A stretch of 34,717 nt of DNA from Leisingera sp. JC1 (lineage in GTDB: Bacteria; Pseudomonadota; Alphaproteobacteria; Rhodobacterales; Rhodobacteraceae). Below are positions 23,169 to 32,500 of this stretch, in pieces. The translations under genes and the position numbers were made by a program. The stretch spans positions 77,024-111,740 of the forward strand of contig NZ_LYUZ01000147.1 in the NCBI RefSeq assembly GCF_001679925.1, read 5' to 3'. Position 1 is the stretch's first letter. Each line of letters opens with the position of its first letter. The notes beneath the pieces were generated by a model that did not search any database, was not told the DNA's origin, and worked only from the letters and a program-made list of their open reading frames with translations.

Positions 23169-23963
23169 TTAGTCGTCCCCATGGCTCCAGCTCGACCACG
23201 GGCTGTCGGCGCTTTGCGGCCGGTAGCGGCGGTCATAATCGGTGGAATAGAGGCAGCTTTCGTCAAAGCCCTCACCCTTCAGCACCGGCCCCACCAGGAT
23301 CAGTGCGGTGCGGGAGATTTTTTCGTCCAGCGACTCCTTCAGCGTATCCAGCGTCGCGCGGATGATCTGCTGGTCCGGCCAGCTGGCGCGGTAGACCACG
23401 GCCACCGGGCAATCCGCGCCGTAATGCGGCGTCAGGCTCTCGACCACATGGTCCAGATTGCCGATCGACAGGTGGATCGCCAGCGTGGTGCCGGTACGGG
23501 CGAAATTCTCCAGCGACTCGCCTTCGGGCATCGAGGACGCGCGCCCCGGGGTGCGGGTCAGCACCACCGACTGGCCGAGGCCGGGGAGGGTGAGCTCTGT
23601 CCCCAGTGCCGCTGCAGCGGCGGCAAAGGACGGCACCCCGGGAGTGACGCTCACCGGGATTCCCTCTGCCTTCAGGCGGCGGATCTGCTCGCCCATCGCC
23701 GACCACACCGACAGGTCGCCGGAATGCAGCCGCGCCACGTCCTGGCCCGCCTCATGCGCGGCCTTGATCTCTGCCACGATGGCATCGAGGTCCATCGCCG
23801 CGGTGTTCACGATTCTAGCGTCCGCCGGGCAGTGGCTCAGGATTTCCTCTGGCACCAGTGAGCCCGCATAGAGGCACACCGGGCAGGCGGCGATTATGTC
23901 GCGCCCGCGCAAGGTCAACAGGTCGGCAGCGCCCGGTCCGGCGCCAATAAAGTGAACGGTCAT
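23169..23963 (-). CDS. cobM: Precorrin-4 C11-methyltransferase, CobM
   Basis: A protein of 264 residues that methylates C-11 of precorrin-4 to precorrin-5. It opens [20 protein letters not shown] (SAM site, 3-22), then [13 protein letters not shown] (30-42), [22 protein letters not shown] (76-97), the [23 protein letters not shown] segment and [16 protein letters not shown], specific to CobM/CbiF. Its start overlaps the cobE stop by 4 bases (23960-23963). A polar, Trp/Ser-rich tail ([14 protein letters not shown]) extends beyond the catalytic domain. Confidence 0.95.
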   Translation of the reverse strand: MTVHFIGAGPGAADLLTLRGRDIIAACPVCLYAGSLVPEEILSHCPADARIVNTAAMDLDAIVAEIKAAHEAGQDVARLHSGDLSVWSAMGEQIRRLKAEGIPVSVTPGVPSFAAAAAALGTELTLPGLGQSVVLTRTPGRASSMPEGESLENFARTGTTLAIHLSIGNLDHVVESLTPHYGADCPVAVVYRASWPDQQIIRATLDTLKESLDEKISRTALILVGPVLKGEGFDESCLYSTDYDRRYRPQSADSPWSSWSHGDD

Positions 23964-24337
23964 GGCTCAAGTCTTTCTGCTATGGCCGCGGTGGCAAGCC
24001 CATCCGCGGTGACAACTCTGGGGGCGAGAAGGCGCGACTGCGCGCCCGGCACCCCTTGGCGCGCCCCGGCCAGCGCCGCGGCTTCCGCCAGCGACCCGGT
24101 GCCGAACCGCGCCTTAATCCTTGGCGAGCAGGTCAATGTCTGCTCCCCGGCAATGTCCTGATTTTCAAGCGCAATCACCGGCAGGCCGATGCTGCGCGCA
24201 AATTCCTGCAGGGCAGGGGCTTCGGCCTTCTCGGCGACGGACGCCAGCGCATCCACCCGCGCGCCGGTCAGCGCCAGCGCCGCCTGCAGATCTGCCGCCG
24301 TGGCGGCACCGCGAAACCCGAAGCCCGCCACCTTCAT
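23960..24337 (-). CDS. cobE: Cobalamin biosynthesis protein CobE (CbiG C-terminal-like)
   Basis: A small protein of 125 residues matching CobE, equivalent to the C-terminal domain of CbiG. It begins [21 protein letters not shown] and has [27 protein letters not shown] and a late [15 protein letters not shown] motif, all typical. CobE is required for efficient aerobic B12 synthesis but has no firmly assigned reaction. The start at 24337 overlaps the cobL stop (ATGA) with GGAG 9 bases upstream; the longer open frame to 24529 lies inside cobL and is rejected. Confidence 0.9.
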   Translation of the reverse strand: MKVAGFGFRGAATAADLQAALALTGARVDALASVAEKAEAPALQEFARSIGLPVIALENQDIAGEQTLTCSPRIKARFGTGSLAEAAALAGARQGVPGAQSRLLAPRVVTADGLATAAIAERLEP

Positions 24338-25521
24338 CGCGTGACGCTCCATTGGATTACCGGCCGCGCCCGGCGCCAGTCGCGCATGGACCCCAGCGGC
24401 CCGGCCTCGGCAATCTCCGCTTTCAACAGATGCCCACCGCGCTTTGCATGGGCTTGCATCAGTAGGGTTTCGGTTTCCAGCGTGACGCCATTGGCAACCA
24501 GCCGGGTGCCTGCGGGCAGGACGTCCCACAGGTGGTCCAAAAGCTCTTGCGAGCCGCCGCCTCCGATGAAGACGCAGTCGGGCAGGGGCTGGCCGTCCAG
24601 CACCTCCGGCGCTTTGCCCAGCACCGCGGTCATCCGGTGATCCAAGCCAAACGCTGCCGCATTGGCGTGGATGTTCTCCAGCCGGTTCTCGCGCGGCTCA
24701 AAGGTGATGGCCTGTGCGCCGGGCGCGGTCAGGCACCATTCGACCGACACCGAGCCGGAGCCGCCGCCGATATCCCACAGCAGTTCTCCCGCACGAGGCG
24801 CCAGGGCCGACAGGGTCAGCGCCCGGACCGGACGCTTGGTGATCTGCCCGTCGCTGGCAAAGAGATCATCTGCGAGGCCGGAGGCCTGCGGCAGGCCCTT
24901 GTGGCCCGCGGCCTCAACGGCCACTGCCACAGGCGCCTGAATGTCTTGCAGAACAAACCCTTCGGCAGTGGCAAACCGCAATTTCTGGCGCGGCCCGCCC
25001 AGGCATTCCATCACAGTCAAAGCGGAAGCGCCAAATCCTTCCGCGGCCAGCCATTCCGCCAGCTCCGCGGGCGCAGCCCCATCCCGCATGGTGCAGATCA
25101 CCCGCGTCCCGTTTCCAAGCAACGGGCGCAGCCGCGCATAAGGCGCCGCGTGCAGGCCGAAGCACAGCACTTCCTCCAGCTTCCAAGCCAGATGGTTGGC
25201 CGCCAGCGCGAAGGTGGACGGCACCGGGTAAGAGACCCACTCGCCATCCTCCAGATGCCGCGCCAGCGAGCCGCCGGCGCCATGCCAGAACGGATCGCCC
25301 GAGGCCAGAACAGCGACTTTACGGCCGCGCAGTTCCAGCACGGGATCAATGGAAAACGGCACCGGCCAAGGCTGGCCTTTGTTGCCGGCCGCTGCTAGTT
25401 CCAAGTGGCGCGGACCGCCATAGATTACCTCGGCCTCTACCAGTGCCTTCCGGCTTGCATCGCCCAAGCCTTCCAGTCCATTTTCGCCCAGACCAATGAT
25501 TGTGAGCCACGGATCAGACAT
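24334..25521 (-). CDS. cobL: Precorrin-6Y C5,15-methyltransferase (decarboxylating), CobL
   Basis: A protein of 395 residues, a two-domain fusion. The N-terminal methylase (1-200; LTIIGLGENGLEGL, VAVLASGDPFWHGAGGSL at 69-86, YPVPSTFALAANHLAWKLEEV at 98-118) handles C-5. The C-terminal Rossmann domain (about 225-395; LLWDIGGGSGSVSVEW at 248-263, then PDCVFIGGGGSQELLDHLW) methylates C-15 and decarboxylates C-12. The product is precorrin-8X. Its ATG (25521-25519) lies in CATG shared with the divergent cobK start. AGGAGAAGG upstream is itself inside cobK codons, and an in-frame ATG at 25530 is possible. Being minus strand, it must be transcribed through antisense cobK from cobJ or from a promoter inside cobK. 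Confidence 0.94.
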   Translation of the reverse strand: MSDPWLTIIGLGENGLEGLGDASRKALVEAEVIYGGPRHLELAAAGNKGQPWPVPFSIDPVLELRGRKVAVLASGDPFWHGAGGSLARHLEDGEWVSYPVPSTFALAANHLAWKLEEVLCFGLHAAPYARLRPLLGNGTRVICTMRDGAAPAELAEWLAAEGFGASALTVMECLGGPRQKLRFATAEGFVLQDIQAPVAVAVEAAGHKGLPQASGLADDLFASDGQITKRPVRALTLSALAPRAGELLWDIGGGSGSVSVEWCLTAPGAQAITFEPRENRLENIHANAAAFGLDHRMTAVLGKAPEVLDGQPLPDCVFIGGGGSQELLDHLWDVLPAGTRLVANGVTLETETLLMQAHAKRGGHLLKAEIAEAGPLGSMRDWRRARPVIQWSVTR

Positions 25522-26260
25522 GACACGCATCCTTCTCCTGGGTGGCACCTCTGAGGCCTCGACGCTCGCCAAGACCCTGGCCGAGGCGGGCATGGATGCG
25601 GTGTTTTCCTACGCGGGCCGCACGGCCAAGCCCGTCAGCCAGCCGCTGCCCACCCGCGTTGGCGGTTTTGGCGGCGTGGACGGGCTGGCGGATTACCTGC
25701 AGGCCGAAGGGATCACCCATGTGGTCGATGCCACCCATCCCTTCGCAGCTCAGATGAGCACAAATGCGGTGCGCGCTTGCAAAGCGGCTGGGGTGAACCT
25801 CTGCGCCTTTGAACGCCCCGCCTGGCAGGCGGGAGAGGGCGACAAATGGGTTCACACGGACAGCATCGAAGCGGCGGTGGGTGCTCTGCCGGAGACCCCC
25901 GCGCGGGTGTTTCTGGCGATCGGCAAGCAGAACCTTAGCCAATTCGCCGCCAAGCCCCAGCACCACTACCTGCTGCGGCTGGTGGACGCGCCCGAGGCGG
26001 AGCTGCCGCTGCCGCACACCACGGTTGAAATCGCCCGCGGGCCGTTTGATGCGGCGGGCGACACCGCGCTGATGCAGCGCCATGGCATCACCCATGTGGT
26101 CGCCAAAAACGCAGGCGGCGCGGGCGCCGCGGCCAAGCTCACTGCCGCGCGCACCCTTGGCCTGCCGGTCATCATGATCGGCAGACCGCAGGTGCCTGAA
26201 CGGCCCGTCCTGGGCAGTGTGGCAGAGGTTATGGCTTGGCTGTCCCATTCCCCGGCTTAG
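25520..26260 (+). CDS. cobK: Precorrin-6A reductase, CobK (inverted within the cob operon)
   Basis: A protein of 246 residues that reduces precorrin-6A to dihydroprecorrin-6A with NADPH. It has the NAD(P)-binding opening RILLLGGTSEASTLAKTL (3-20), VFSYAGRTAKPVSQPLPTRVGGFGG, the HVVDATHPFAAQMSTNAVRAC motif near 73-93, ARVFLAIGKQNLSQF and HVVAKNAGGAGAAAKLTAAR, all typical of CobK/CbiJ. It is the only plus-strand cob gene. Its ATG overlaps the cobL start on the other strand (CATG) and its TAG overlaps the cobJ TAA (TTAG), leaving no intergenic base on either side. No clear ribosome site; an in-frame ATG at 25496 would extend the overlap. Its promoter must lie inside cobL, outside riboswitch control. 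Confidence 0.93.
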   Translation: MTRILLLGGTSEASTLAKTLAEAGMDAVFSYAGRTAKPVSQPLPTRVGGFGGVDGLADYLQAEGITHVVDATHPFAAQMSTNAVRACKAAGVNLCAFERPAWQAGEGDKWVHTDSIEAAVGALPETPARVFLAIGKQNLSQFAAKPQHHYLLRLVDAPEAELPLPHTTVEIARGPFDAAGDTALMQRHGITHVVAKNAGGAGAAAKLTAARTLGLPVIMIGRPQVPERPVLGSVAEVMAWLSHSPA

Positions 26261-27021
26261 GCCTCTGCCGCGTAGCGGGGGGTGTAGACGTAATTGCCGA
26301 CCCGGCGGGTGTCGCGGTTGCCGACAATTACCACCGTGCGCATGTCCGCCATCTCGGGCGTGGCTTCCTTCAGCGGCACGGTCAGCAGTTCCTGCCCGGG
26401 TTTGGTCACGTCGCGGGCAAAGGTGATCAGCGTGTCCGCGCCGCAGGCCTCCCGCAGGATTTCCAGCGCGCGGGCAAACTGATGCGGGCGCGACTTGGAC
26501 CGCGGGTTGTAAAACGCCATCGCCAGCCCGGCCTCGCCAACCAGTTGCAGTCGCTTCTCGATCAGGCCCCAGGGCTTGAGGTTGTCGCTGAGGTTGATGG
26601 CGGCGAAATCATGTCCCAAAGGCGCACCTATGGCTGCAGCGGCAGCCAGCATTGCGGTGATTCCGGGCAGAACCTTGATCTCCAGATCCAGCCACGCGGG
26701 GTTGGCTTCCGCGCTGTCCTCCAGCGCCTCAAACACCGCCGAGGCCATGGCGAACACGCCCGGATCACCGGAGGAGACCACAACCACGCGTTTGCCCTCA
26801 GCCGCCATTTCCAGCGCATGGGTGGCGCGGTCAACCTCCACCCGGTTGTCGGTGGCATGCAGGGTCAGCCCCTCGCGCGGCTGGATGCGTTTGACGTAGG
26901 GGATATAGCCAACAATATCAGTGGCTTTCGCAATGGCGTCGCGGACTTCCTGCGTCACCAGCGCCTCGTTTCCGGGGCCGAGGCCTGCAATCACCACCCA
27001 GCCTTTGTCACTTATGCTCAT
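26257..27021 (-). CDS. cobJ: Precorrin-3B C17-methyltransferase, CobJ
   Basis: A protein of 254 residues that methylates C-17 of precorrin-3B and contracts the ring to precorrin-4. Signatures: WVVIAGLGPGNEALVTQEVR (8-27), IVGYIPYVKRI (36-46), VVVVSSGDPGVFAMASAVFEAL (77-98), VLPGITAMLAAAAAIGAPLGHDF and MAFYNPRSKSRPHQ. Its start overlaps the cobI stop (27018-27021). Its TAA stop shares two bases with the stop of the convergent cobK. Transcription continuing leftward toward cobL would cross antisense cobK. Confidence 0.95.
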   Translation of the reverse strand: MSISDKGWVVIAGLGPGNEALVTQEVRDAIAKATDIVGYIPYVKRIQPREGLTLHATDNRVEVDRATHALEMAAEGKRVVVVSSGDPGVFAMASAVFEALEDSAEANPAWLDLEIKVLPGITAMLAAAAAIGAPLGHDFAAINLSDNLKPWGLIEKRLQLVGEAGLAMAFYNPRSKSRPHQFARALEILREACGADTLITFARDVTKPGQELLTVPLKEATPEMADMRTVVIVGNRDTRRVGNYVYTPRYAAEA

Positions 27022-27734
27022 GGCCGGCGTCCCTGTCCGTGAACCAACACGATGGAGAAATATGGCACTTCGCCCTCGATTTCCGAAAGTTTCTGCACGG
27101 TCTGGCCGGGCATGGTACCGCGTTCCACCAGCCAAGCGTCATCGGCGCGGCCCGCACGTTCCAGTGCGCGGCGCAGCTTGGGCAGGTTGCGGCCGATCTT
27201 CATCACCACCAGCGCGTCCGTCTCAGCGGCGCGTTTGGCGAGCTCGTCCTCACTGAGAGTGGCCATCGCCACGGTCAGCACATCGTCCCCCCAGGTAATC
27301 GGCTGACCGGAGGCGGTCCAGCAGCCGGACATGCCGGTGATGCCGGGCACGATCTCCTGCGCGGCGCGGCCCTGCAGGCGGGTGTAGAGATGCATGTAGG
27401 AGCCATAGAGGAACGGGTCGCCCTCGCACAGCACCACCACGTCTTCGTCCTGCGCGATCTCGGCCAATGTGTCGGCCCACTGGTCATAGAACTCCGCCAG
27501 CACCCGGTTGTATTCGGGGTCGGAGAAATGGATCTCAGTCGTCACCGGGTATTCCATCGCGTGTTCGGTGACGCCGTCTGCCAGCATGCCCTCGACGATG
27601 GCGCGGGCCTGGCCCTGGCGGCCTGCCTTGCGGAAATAGGCGATGTGGCGCGCGGAGGAAATCAGCCGGTGCGAGCGCACGCTCATCAGGTCGGGATCGC
27701 CGGGGCCAAGCCCCGCGCAGATGACTTTGCCCAT
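27018..27734 (-). CDS. cobI: Precorrin-2 C20-methyltransferase, CobI
   Basis: A protein of 238 residues that methylates C-20 of precorrin-2 to precorrin-3A. It opens VICAGLGPGDPDLMSVRSHR (4-23), then IAYFRKAGRQGQAR (31-44), VVVLCEGDPFLYGSYMHLYTRL (98-119), EIVPGITGMSGCWTASGQPI and ALVVMKIGRNLPKLR, all canonical for CobI/CbiL. It starts 2 bases after the cobH stop, with GGAAAGA upstream; the open frame to 28001 lies inside cobH. It overlaps cobJ by 4 bases. Confidence 0.95.
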   Translation of the reverse strand: MGKVICAGLGPGDPDLMSVRSHRLISSARHIAYFRKAGRQGQARAIVEGMLADGVTEHAMEYPVTTEIHFSDPEYNRVLAEFYDQWADTLAEIAQDEDVVVLCEGDPFLYGSYMHLYTRLQGRAAQEIVPGITGMSGCWTASGQPITWGDDVLTVAMATLSEDELAKRAAETDALVVMKIGRNLPKLRRALERAGRADDAWLVERGTMPGQTVQKLSEIEGEVPYFSIVLVHGQGRRP

Positions 27735-27736
27735 TG

Positions 27737-28366
27737 TTATTCTTTCCAGCTTGCCAGCGCGTTCACCGCCGCAACGGTGATGGCGGAGCCGCCCAGGCGG
27801 CCCTTCACGATCATCGACGGCACGGGCAGGTCTTCCATCAGCGCGTCCTTGGATTCCATTGCACCGACAAAGCCCACAGGGCAGCCGATGATGGCGGCGG
27901 GGCGGGGGCAATCGGGGTCCTTCAGCATGTTCAGCAGATGAAACAGCGCGGTGGGCGCGTTGCCGATCGCCACAACTGCACCTTCCAGTTTCGGGCGCCA
28001 CAGTTCAAGTGCTGCGGCGGAGCGGGTGTTGGACATTTCCTTGGCAAGCTCCGGCACTTTCGGGTCGCGCAGGGTGCAGATCACCTCATTGTCCGCGGGC
28101 AGGCGCGGGCGGGTGATGCCCTCGGATACCATATAGGCGTCGCAAAGGATCGGCGCGCCGTTCGCCAGGGCTGCGCGGGCGGTTTCGGCCATGCCCTCGG
28201 AGAAGCGCACGTGTTCCTCCAGCCCCACCATGCCGGCGGCGTGGATCATGCGCACGACAACGCTTTCCTCGTCCTTGTTGAAGCGCGCCAGGTCGGCTTC
28301 GCGGCGGATGGTGGCAAAGCTTTCGGCGTAGATCGCGGCGCCGTTGGTCTCATAGGTGTGGAGCAT
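27737..28366 (-). CDS. cobH: Precorrin-8X methylmutase, CobH
   Basis: A protein of 209 residues, the CobH size. It moves the C-11 methyl group to C-12, giving hydrogenobyrinate. The conserved VVRMIHAAGMVGLEEHVRFS stretch carries His42, matching the catalytic histidine of the family. Other hallmarks are PILCDAYMVSEGITRPRLP (72-90), RSAAALELW, AVVAIGNAPTALFHLLNML and IIGCPVGFVGAMESKDAL. It starts 1 base after the cobG stop and is followed by cobI after 2 bases. Confidence 0.96.
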   Translation of the reverse strand: MLHTYETNGAAIYAESFATIRREADLARFNKDEESVVVRMIHAAGMVGLEEHVRFSEGMAETARAALANGAPILCDAYMVSEGITRPRLPADNEVICTLRDPKVPELAKEMSNTRSAAALELWRPKLEGAVVAIGNAPTALFHLLNMLKDPDCPRPAAIIGCPVGFVGAMESKDALMEDLPVPSMIVKGRLGGSAITVAAVNALASWKE

Positions 28367-28367
28367 G

Positions 28368-29531
28368 TCAGTTGCCCTCTTTCAGAAGTTCGGGAGCGGC
28401 GCGCAACGCGCCGGCGCTCAGGCGGGTCTTTAGCGGCTCATCCGCGGCAGTGCCATTGCGGATCAGGGAGAATTCGTTTTTGCCGGTGGCTGTCAGGGTC
28501 AGCGGTGTGGTTCCCGGGCAGGCGCAGCCCTTGGCACAGCCGGAGATATGCAGTCTTGCCCCGGCGGGGACATGCGGCGCCAGCTCCCGTGCAAGATCGC
28601 GGGTGGCGGAAAGCGCCTGCAGGCAGCCGGGCGCTCCGGTGCAAGCGACGACTTGCAGGCGCGGGTCCGCCTCGTCCAGGATCAGGCCAGGCAGGGACGG
28701 CAGGTTTTCCGTGCCTTCCACCAGCAATGCGCGCCACGGCGTAAGGCGGATTTCACCGTGTTCTGCCAGCTGTGCCAGCGTTGCGGCGGGCATCTGGCCG
28801 AATTCCAATGCGGCCAGTGCCCCTGCAGGAACCGGGCCCGGTTTTGCGGTGAAGCCGGCCTTTGCCGCCGGTTCGGTATGCGCCAGCGGCGGCCCGCGGC
28901 GCGCTATGAAACGGTGCATCCTGCCACGCCCGTCCGGCGCACCGCCCTGTTCGAGGAACCAGCGGGCGAGGGCGAGGGCTTCGGAGACGGCGGATTCACT
29001 TGTGACGGGCTTGCCGGTGTCCGCGCCGTCAGCGCGCAGGATCAGGGCGCTGCCAGAGCGTTCGATGCGGATATCGGCAGCGGTGTCTTGCAGGACGGGT
29101 TCCGAGCTGCAGTCGACGGCAAAGCCGAACTTGCCGGGCAGGGCAAGGTCCGTTGCCGCCGTCAACGCGGCGCTGAGGGCTGTTGCGATGGCATGGGTGT
29201 CATCGCCTTCCTGCCAGAACGGGGTGAGCAGTACATTGCGGCGGGCTTCGGCACCTGCGTCCGGGTCGATAAGGCCAAGGCCGCGCAGGCCATCGATCAG
29301 GTCCTCATGCGCGTCTTCGCGGATGCCGCGCATCTGCAGGTTGGCGCGGGCGGAGATATCCAGCAGGCCATTGCCAAACTCTTCAGAAAGTCTTGCCACA
29401 CCGCGCGCCTGGGCAGCAGACAGTTTACCCAAAGGCGCGCGCACCCGCACCACTAGCCCGTCACCGGACATCATCGGGCGCAAGGCGCCGGGGCACCAGC
29501 CGTACACCTTGGGTTCAGCGGTGCTGCTCAT
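28368..29531 (-). CDS. cobG: Precorrin-3B synthase, CobG
   Basis: A protein of 387 residues related to sulfite/nitrite reductases. It has the N-terminal half-domain (GDGLVVRVRAPLGKLSAAQ, 23-41; LDISARANLQMRGI, 57-70) and the [4Fe-4S] cysteines ACTGAPGC (Cys297, Cys303) and ISGCAKGCACPG (Cys332, Cys336). CobG is an oxygen-dependent monooxygenase forming the C-20 hydroxyl and lactone of precorrin-3B, so it marks the aerobic pathway. Its start overlaps the cobN stop by 4 bases. The central region has a variable Pro/Ala/Lys-rich linker near 195-240. It needs an electron donor, which is not identified here. Confidence 0.94.
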   Translation of the reverse strand: MSSTAEPKVYGWCPGALRPMMSGDGLVVRVRAPLGKLSAAQARGVARLSEEFGNGLLDISARANLQMRGIREDAHEDLIDGLRGLGLIDPDAGAEARRNVLLTPFWQEGDDTHAIATALSAALTAATDLALPGKFGFAVDCSSEPVLQDTAADIRIERSGSALILRADGADTGKPVTSESAVSEALALARWFLEQGGAPDGRGRMHRFIARRGPPLAHTEPAAKAGFTAKPGPVPAGALAALEFGQMPAATLAQLAEHGEIRLTPWRALLVEGTENLPSLPGLILDEADPRLQVVACTGAPGCLQALSATRDLARELAPHVPAGARLHISGCAKGCACPGTTPLTLTATGKNEFSLIRNGTAADEPLKTRLSAGALRAAPELLKEGN

Positions 29532-32500
29532 GCGGCGCCCTCCAGCTCTGCCATGATCGAGTTGCGGCGGGTGCTCCAGAGGCCTGCATCAAACAGGGCG
29601 CGGAAGCGGTCGCGCATGGCGGCGAGGGCCTCCGGGTTTTCTTGCTCCATGAATTCGACCAGGTCGTCACGGCCCAGGGTGGCCTCAAAATAGAGGTCGA
29701 AGAGATGCGGTTGCACCACCTGTGCCAGATGCGCGAATGCGGCCATGTGGTCCAGCGTGGCGGCGATCTCCGCCGCACCGCGGAAGCCGTGACTCATCAT
29801 TGAAGTGGCCCAGTCCGGGTTGGCGGCGCGGGCGCGGGTGACGCGGGCAATCTCCTCGCCCAAACTGCGCGCCTGCGGCCTGTCGGGCCGGGTGGCGTCG
29901 AGGTGGTAGAGCGCGGGTGCGGCCTGGCCGATCCGGGCCATTGCGGCGGCAAAGCCGGCCTCATGCGCGGCGTAGTCGGACGCGACCAGGAGGTCGGTTT
30001 CGGGCAGGTCTTGCAGGTGCACAAAGCTGTCAGCGCCCTGCAGGCGGGTTTCCAGCGCCTCGCGGGCGTCGGTGATCGCGCCCTTGGCGTCGATCGCATG
30101 GGAGGAGGCATTCAGCCAGGCCTCGCCCGCCGCCTGGCGCGCTGCATCGGTGTAATCATCCAGGTGCGGGTTCATCGAGAGGCCGTACTGGCCTGGCTTG
30201 GGGCCGAAGACGCGCGGGGTTTCGGTGAGGTAGGGGTTGTCGGCTTGGGTCTCCTCGCGGCCCGCCAGCGCGGCTGCGGCGGACTCAAACATCTGGGCAA
30301 GGCCGGGGAAGACGTCCCGGAACAGGCCGGAGACGCGCAGGGTCACGTCGATGCGCGGGCGGTTCAGCATCGAAAGCGGCAGCACCTCGAAGCCGGAGAC
30401 GCGCTCGGAGCCTTCATCCCATTTGGGCGCGAGGCCTGCAAGGTGCAGCGCCATCGCGAACTCCTCACCCGCGGTGCGCATGGTGGCAGAGCCCCAGAGA
30501 TCGATCACCAGCCCCTTGGGCCAGTCGCCATGGTCCTGAAGGTGGCGGCGCAGCAGCTCTTCCGCCAGTTTGACCCCTTGCGCATGCGCCGCCCGCGACG
30601 GCACCGCCCGCGGGTCGGTGGTAAAGAGGTTGCGCCCGGTGGGGATCACATCGGCGCGGCCGCGGAACGGCGAGCCGGAAGGGCCGGGGGTGACGATTTT
30701 CCCATCCAGCGCGGCGACCAGCCCGGCGCGTTCCTCTGCCCCGCATTGGCCGGTGCCGAAGATGTGCAGGCCCTCGCCGTACTGGCTTTCCTTGATGTCG
30801 CAGACAAAGGCGTCGATGCGGGTGATCGCCTCAGCGGGCGAGGTGTCCGGCGTCAGGCCAAGGTCGGCCTCCACGCCGGTGCCTTGCGCCTCCGCCCGGA
30901 TGTCATCAATCAGCCGGTCGCGGCGGGCCGGGTCCAGGCCGTCGGCGGTGGAGTATTCGTCCAGCAGGCTTTCGAGCCGGGCCATGCCCTCGGGCAGGTT
31001 TGTCTGCGCCAGGGGCGGCGGCAGGTGGCCGATGGTGACGGCGCCGATGCGGCGCTTGGCCTGGGCGGCCTCGCCGGGGTCGTTGACGATGAACGGGTAG
31101 GCGACCGGCAGCGGGCCGGTCAGAACCTCGGGCCAGCATTGCCCGGACAGCGCCACCGCTTTGCCGGGCAGCCACTCCAGCGTGCCATGAGCGCCGATGT
31201 GGACAAGGGCGTCGGTTTGCTCCCGCAGCCACAGGTAAAACGCCACATAGGCGTGGCGCGGCGTGCGGTCGAGGTCGTGGTAGTCGTCGACGCGCGTTTT
31301 CACTTCACCGCGTTCGGGCTGCAGGGCGATGAGGGCGTTGCCAGCGCGCAAAGCTTTGAAATAAAACGCACCATCGCGGCAATCGGTGTCTTCTTCCGGT
31401 GTGCCCCAGGCCTCGGCCAAGGTGTCCTGCAGCCCTTGCGGCAGGGTGGCGAGGGTCTTGCGGTAGTCCTCCAGCGGGACGCTCAGCGTCTCCTGCATCA
31501 GCCGCAGGCCGGTGTTCTCCAGCGCTTCAACGGCGTAGCCCTGGGCGGCGAGTTCGCGCAGGATCCCGTCGCAGGAGGCGAGCGCGTCGAGGCCGACGGC
31601 ATGGGCGAGGTTGTGGTCGCGGCCCGGGTAGGTCGAGAGGATCAGGGCGAGGCGCTTGTCTGCGTTGAGCAGTTTGGCAAGGCGCAGCCAGCCCTCCACG
31701 CGGTCCACGGCAGATTTGATGCGGTCCGCATCAGCCCGGTGAGCAAATCGGGAATACTGCAAGTCCGGGTCTTTCTTGCCCGGTGATTTGAAGCTGACGA
31801 CACCGGCGAAGATGCGGCCGTCGACCTCAGGCAGGACAACGTGCATGGCGAGGTCAGCGGGGGAAAGGCCGCGATCGGCCTCGGCCCAGTCTTTCTTGCG
31901 TGCGGTGGAGAGGGCGACTTGGAACACCGGGCAGCCGGTGGCGGAGAGTGGCGAGGCGCTGCCGTCGGTGCCCTGTGCCGAGAAAGCGGTGGCGTTGACG
32001 ATCGCAGCGGGGGCCAGTTCGGGGAGTTTCTCGCGCAGCCAGTCCGCGGCAGTGGGGGCCTTGAGGCTGGCGGCAAAGGCGCCGTAGGCGGCATAGCCGC
32101 GGGCGCGCAGTTCCGCGATCAGCGCATCTACCGGGGCGGTGTCGGCGGCGGTGAGGTAAGAGCGGTAGAAGCTCACCAGCACCAGCGGCTTGTCCTGCGG
32201 CGGCAGGTCCGCAAGCACGCCCTTGGCCGGGTCGTAGAAGCCATGTTCGGGCATCGACTTGAGTCCGAGCACCGGGCCCGCATAGAGGCCGGCCGCCAGC
32301 GAAAGCTGCGCAAGCGCGGCTTGGGCTGCCACTGCGCCGCCGGCGTCGCAAAACGCCTGCAGGCGGCGCAAGGTGGAGACGGGCAGGGTTGAGAGCTCAT
32401 CCAGCCGCGCATCCTCGCGGCCGTCTGCTGACAGGATGGCCAGCGCGATGCCCTTGCGCCGGGCAAGGTCCTGCAGGGTAGCAAGGCCGTAGGACCAGTA

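Noticed and set aside
24338-24529. Longer start for cobE
   Set aside because: The extension lies inside cobL and lacks CobE homology; the ATGA start at 24337 matches the overlap pattern of the operon.
29903-31786. Plus-strand open frame of 627 codons opposite cobN
   Set aside because: Antisense shadow of cobN with no recognisable domain and no ribosome site.
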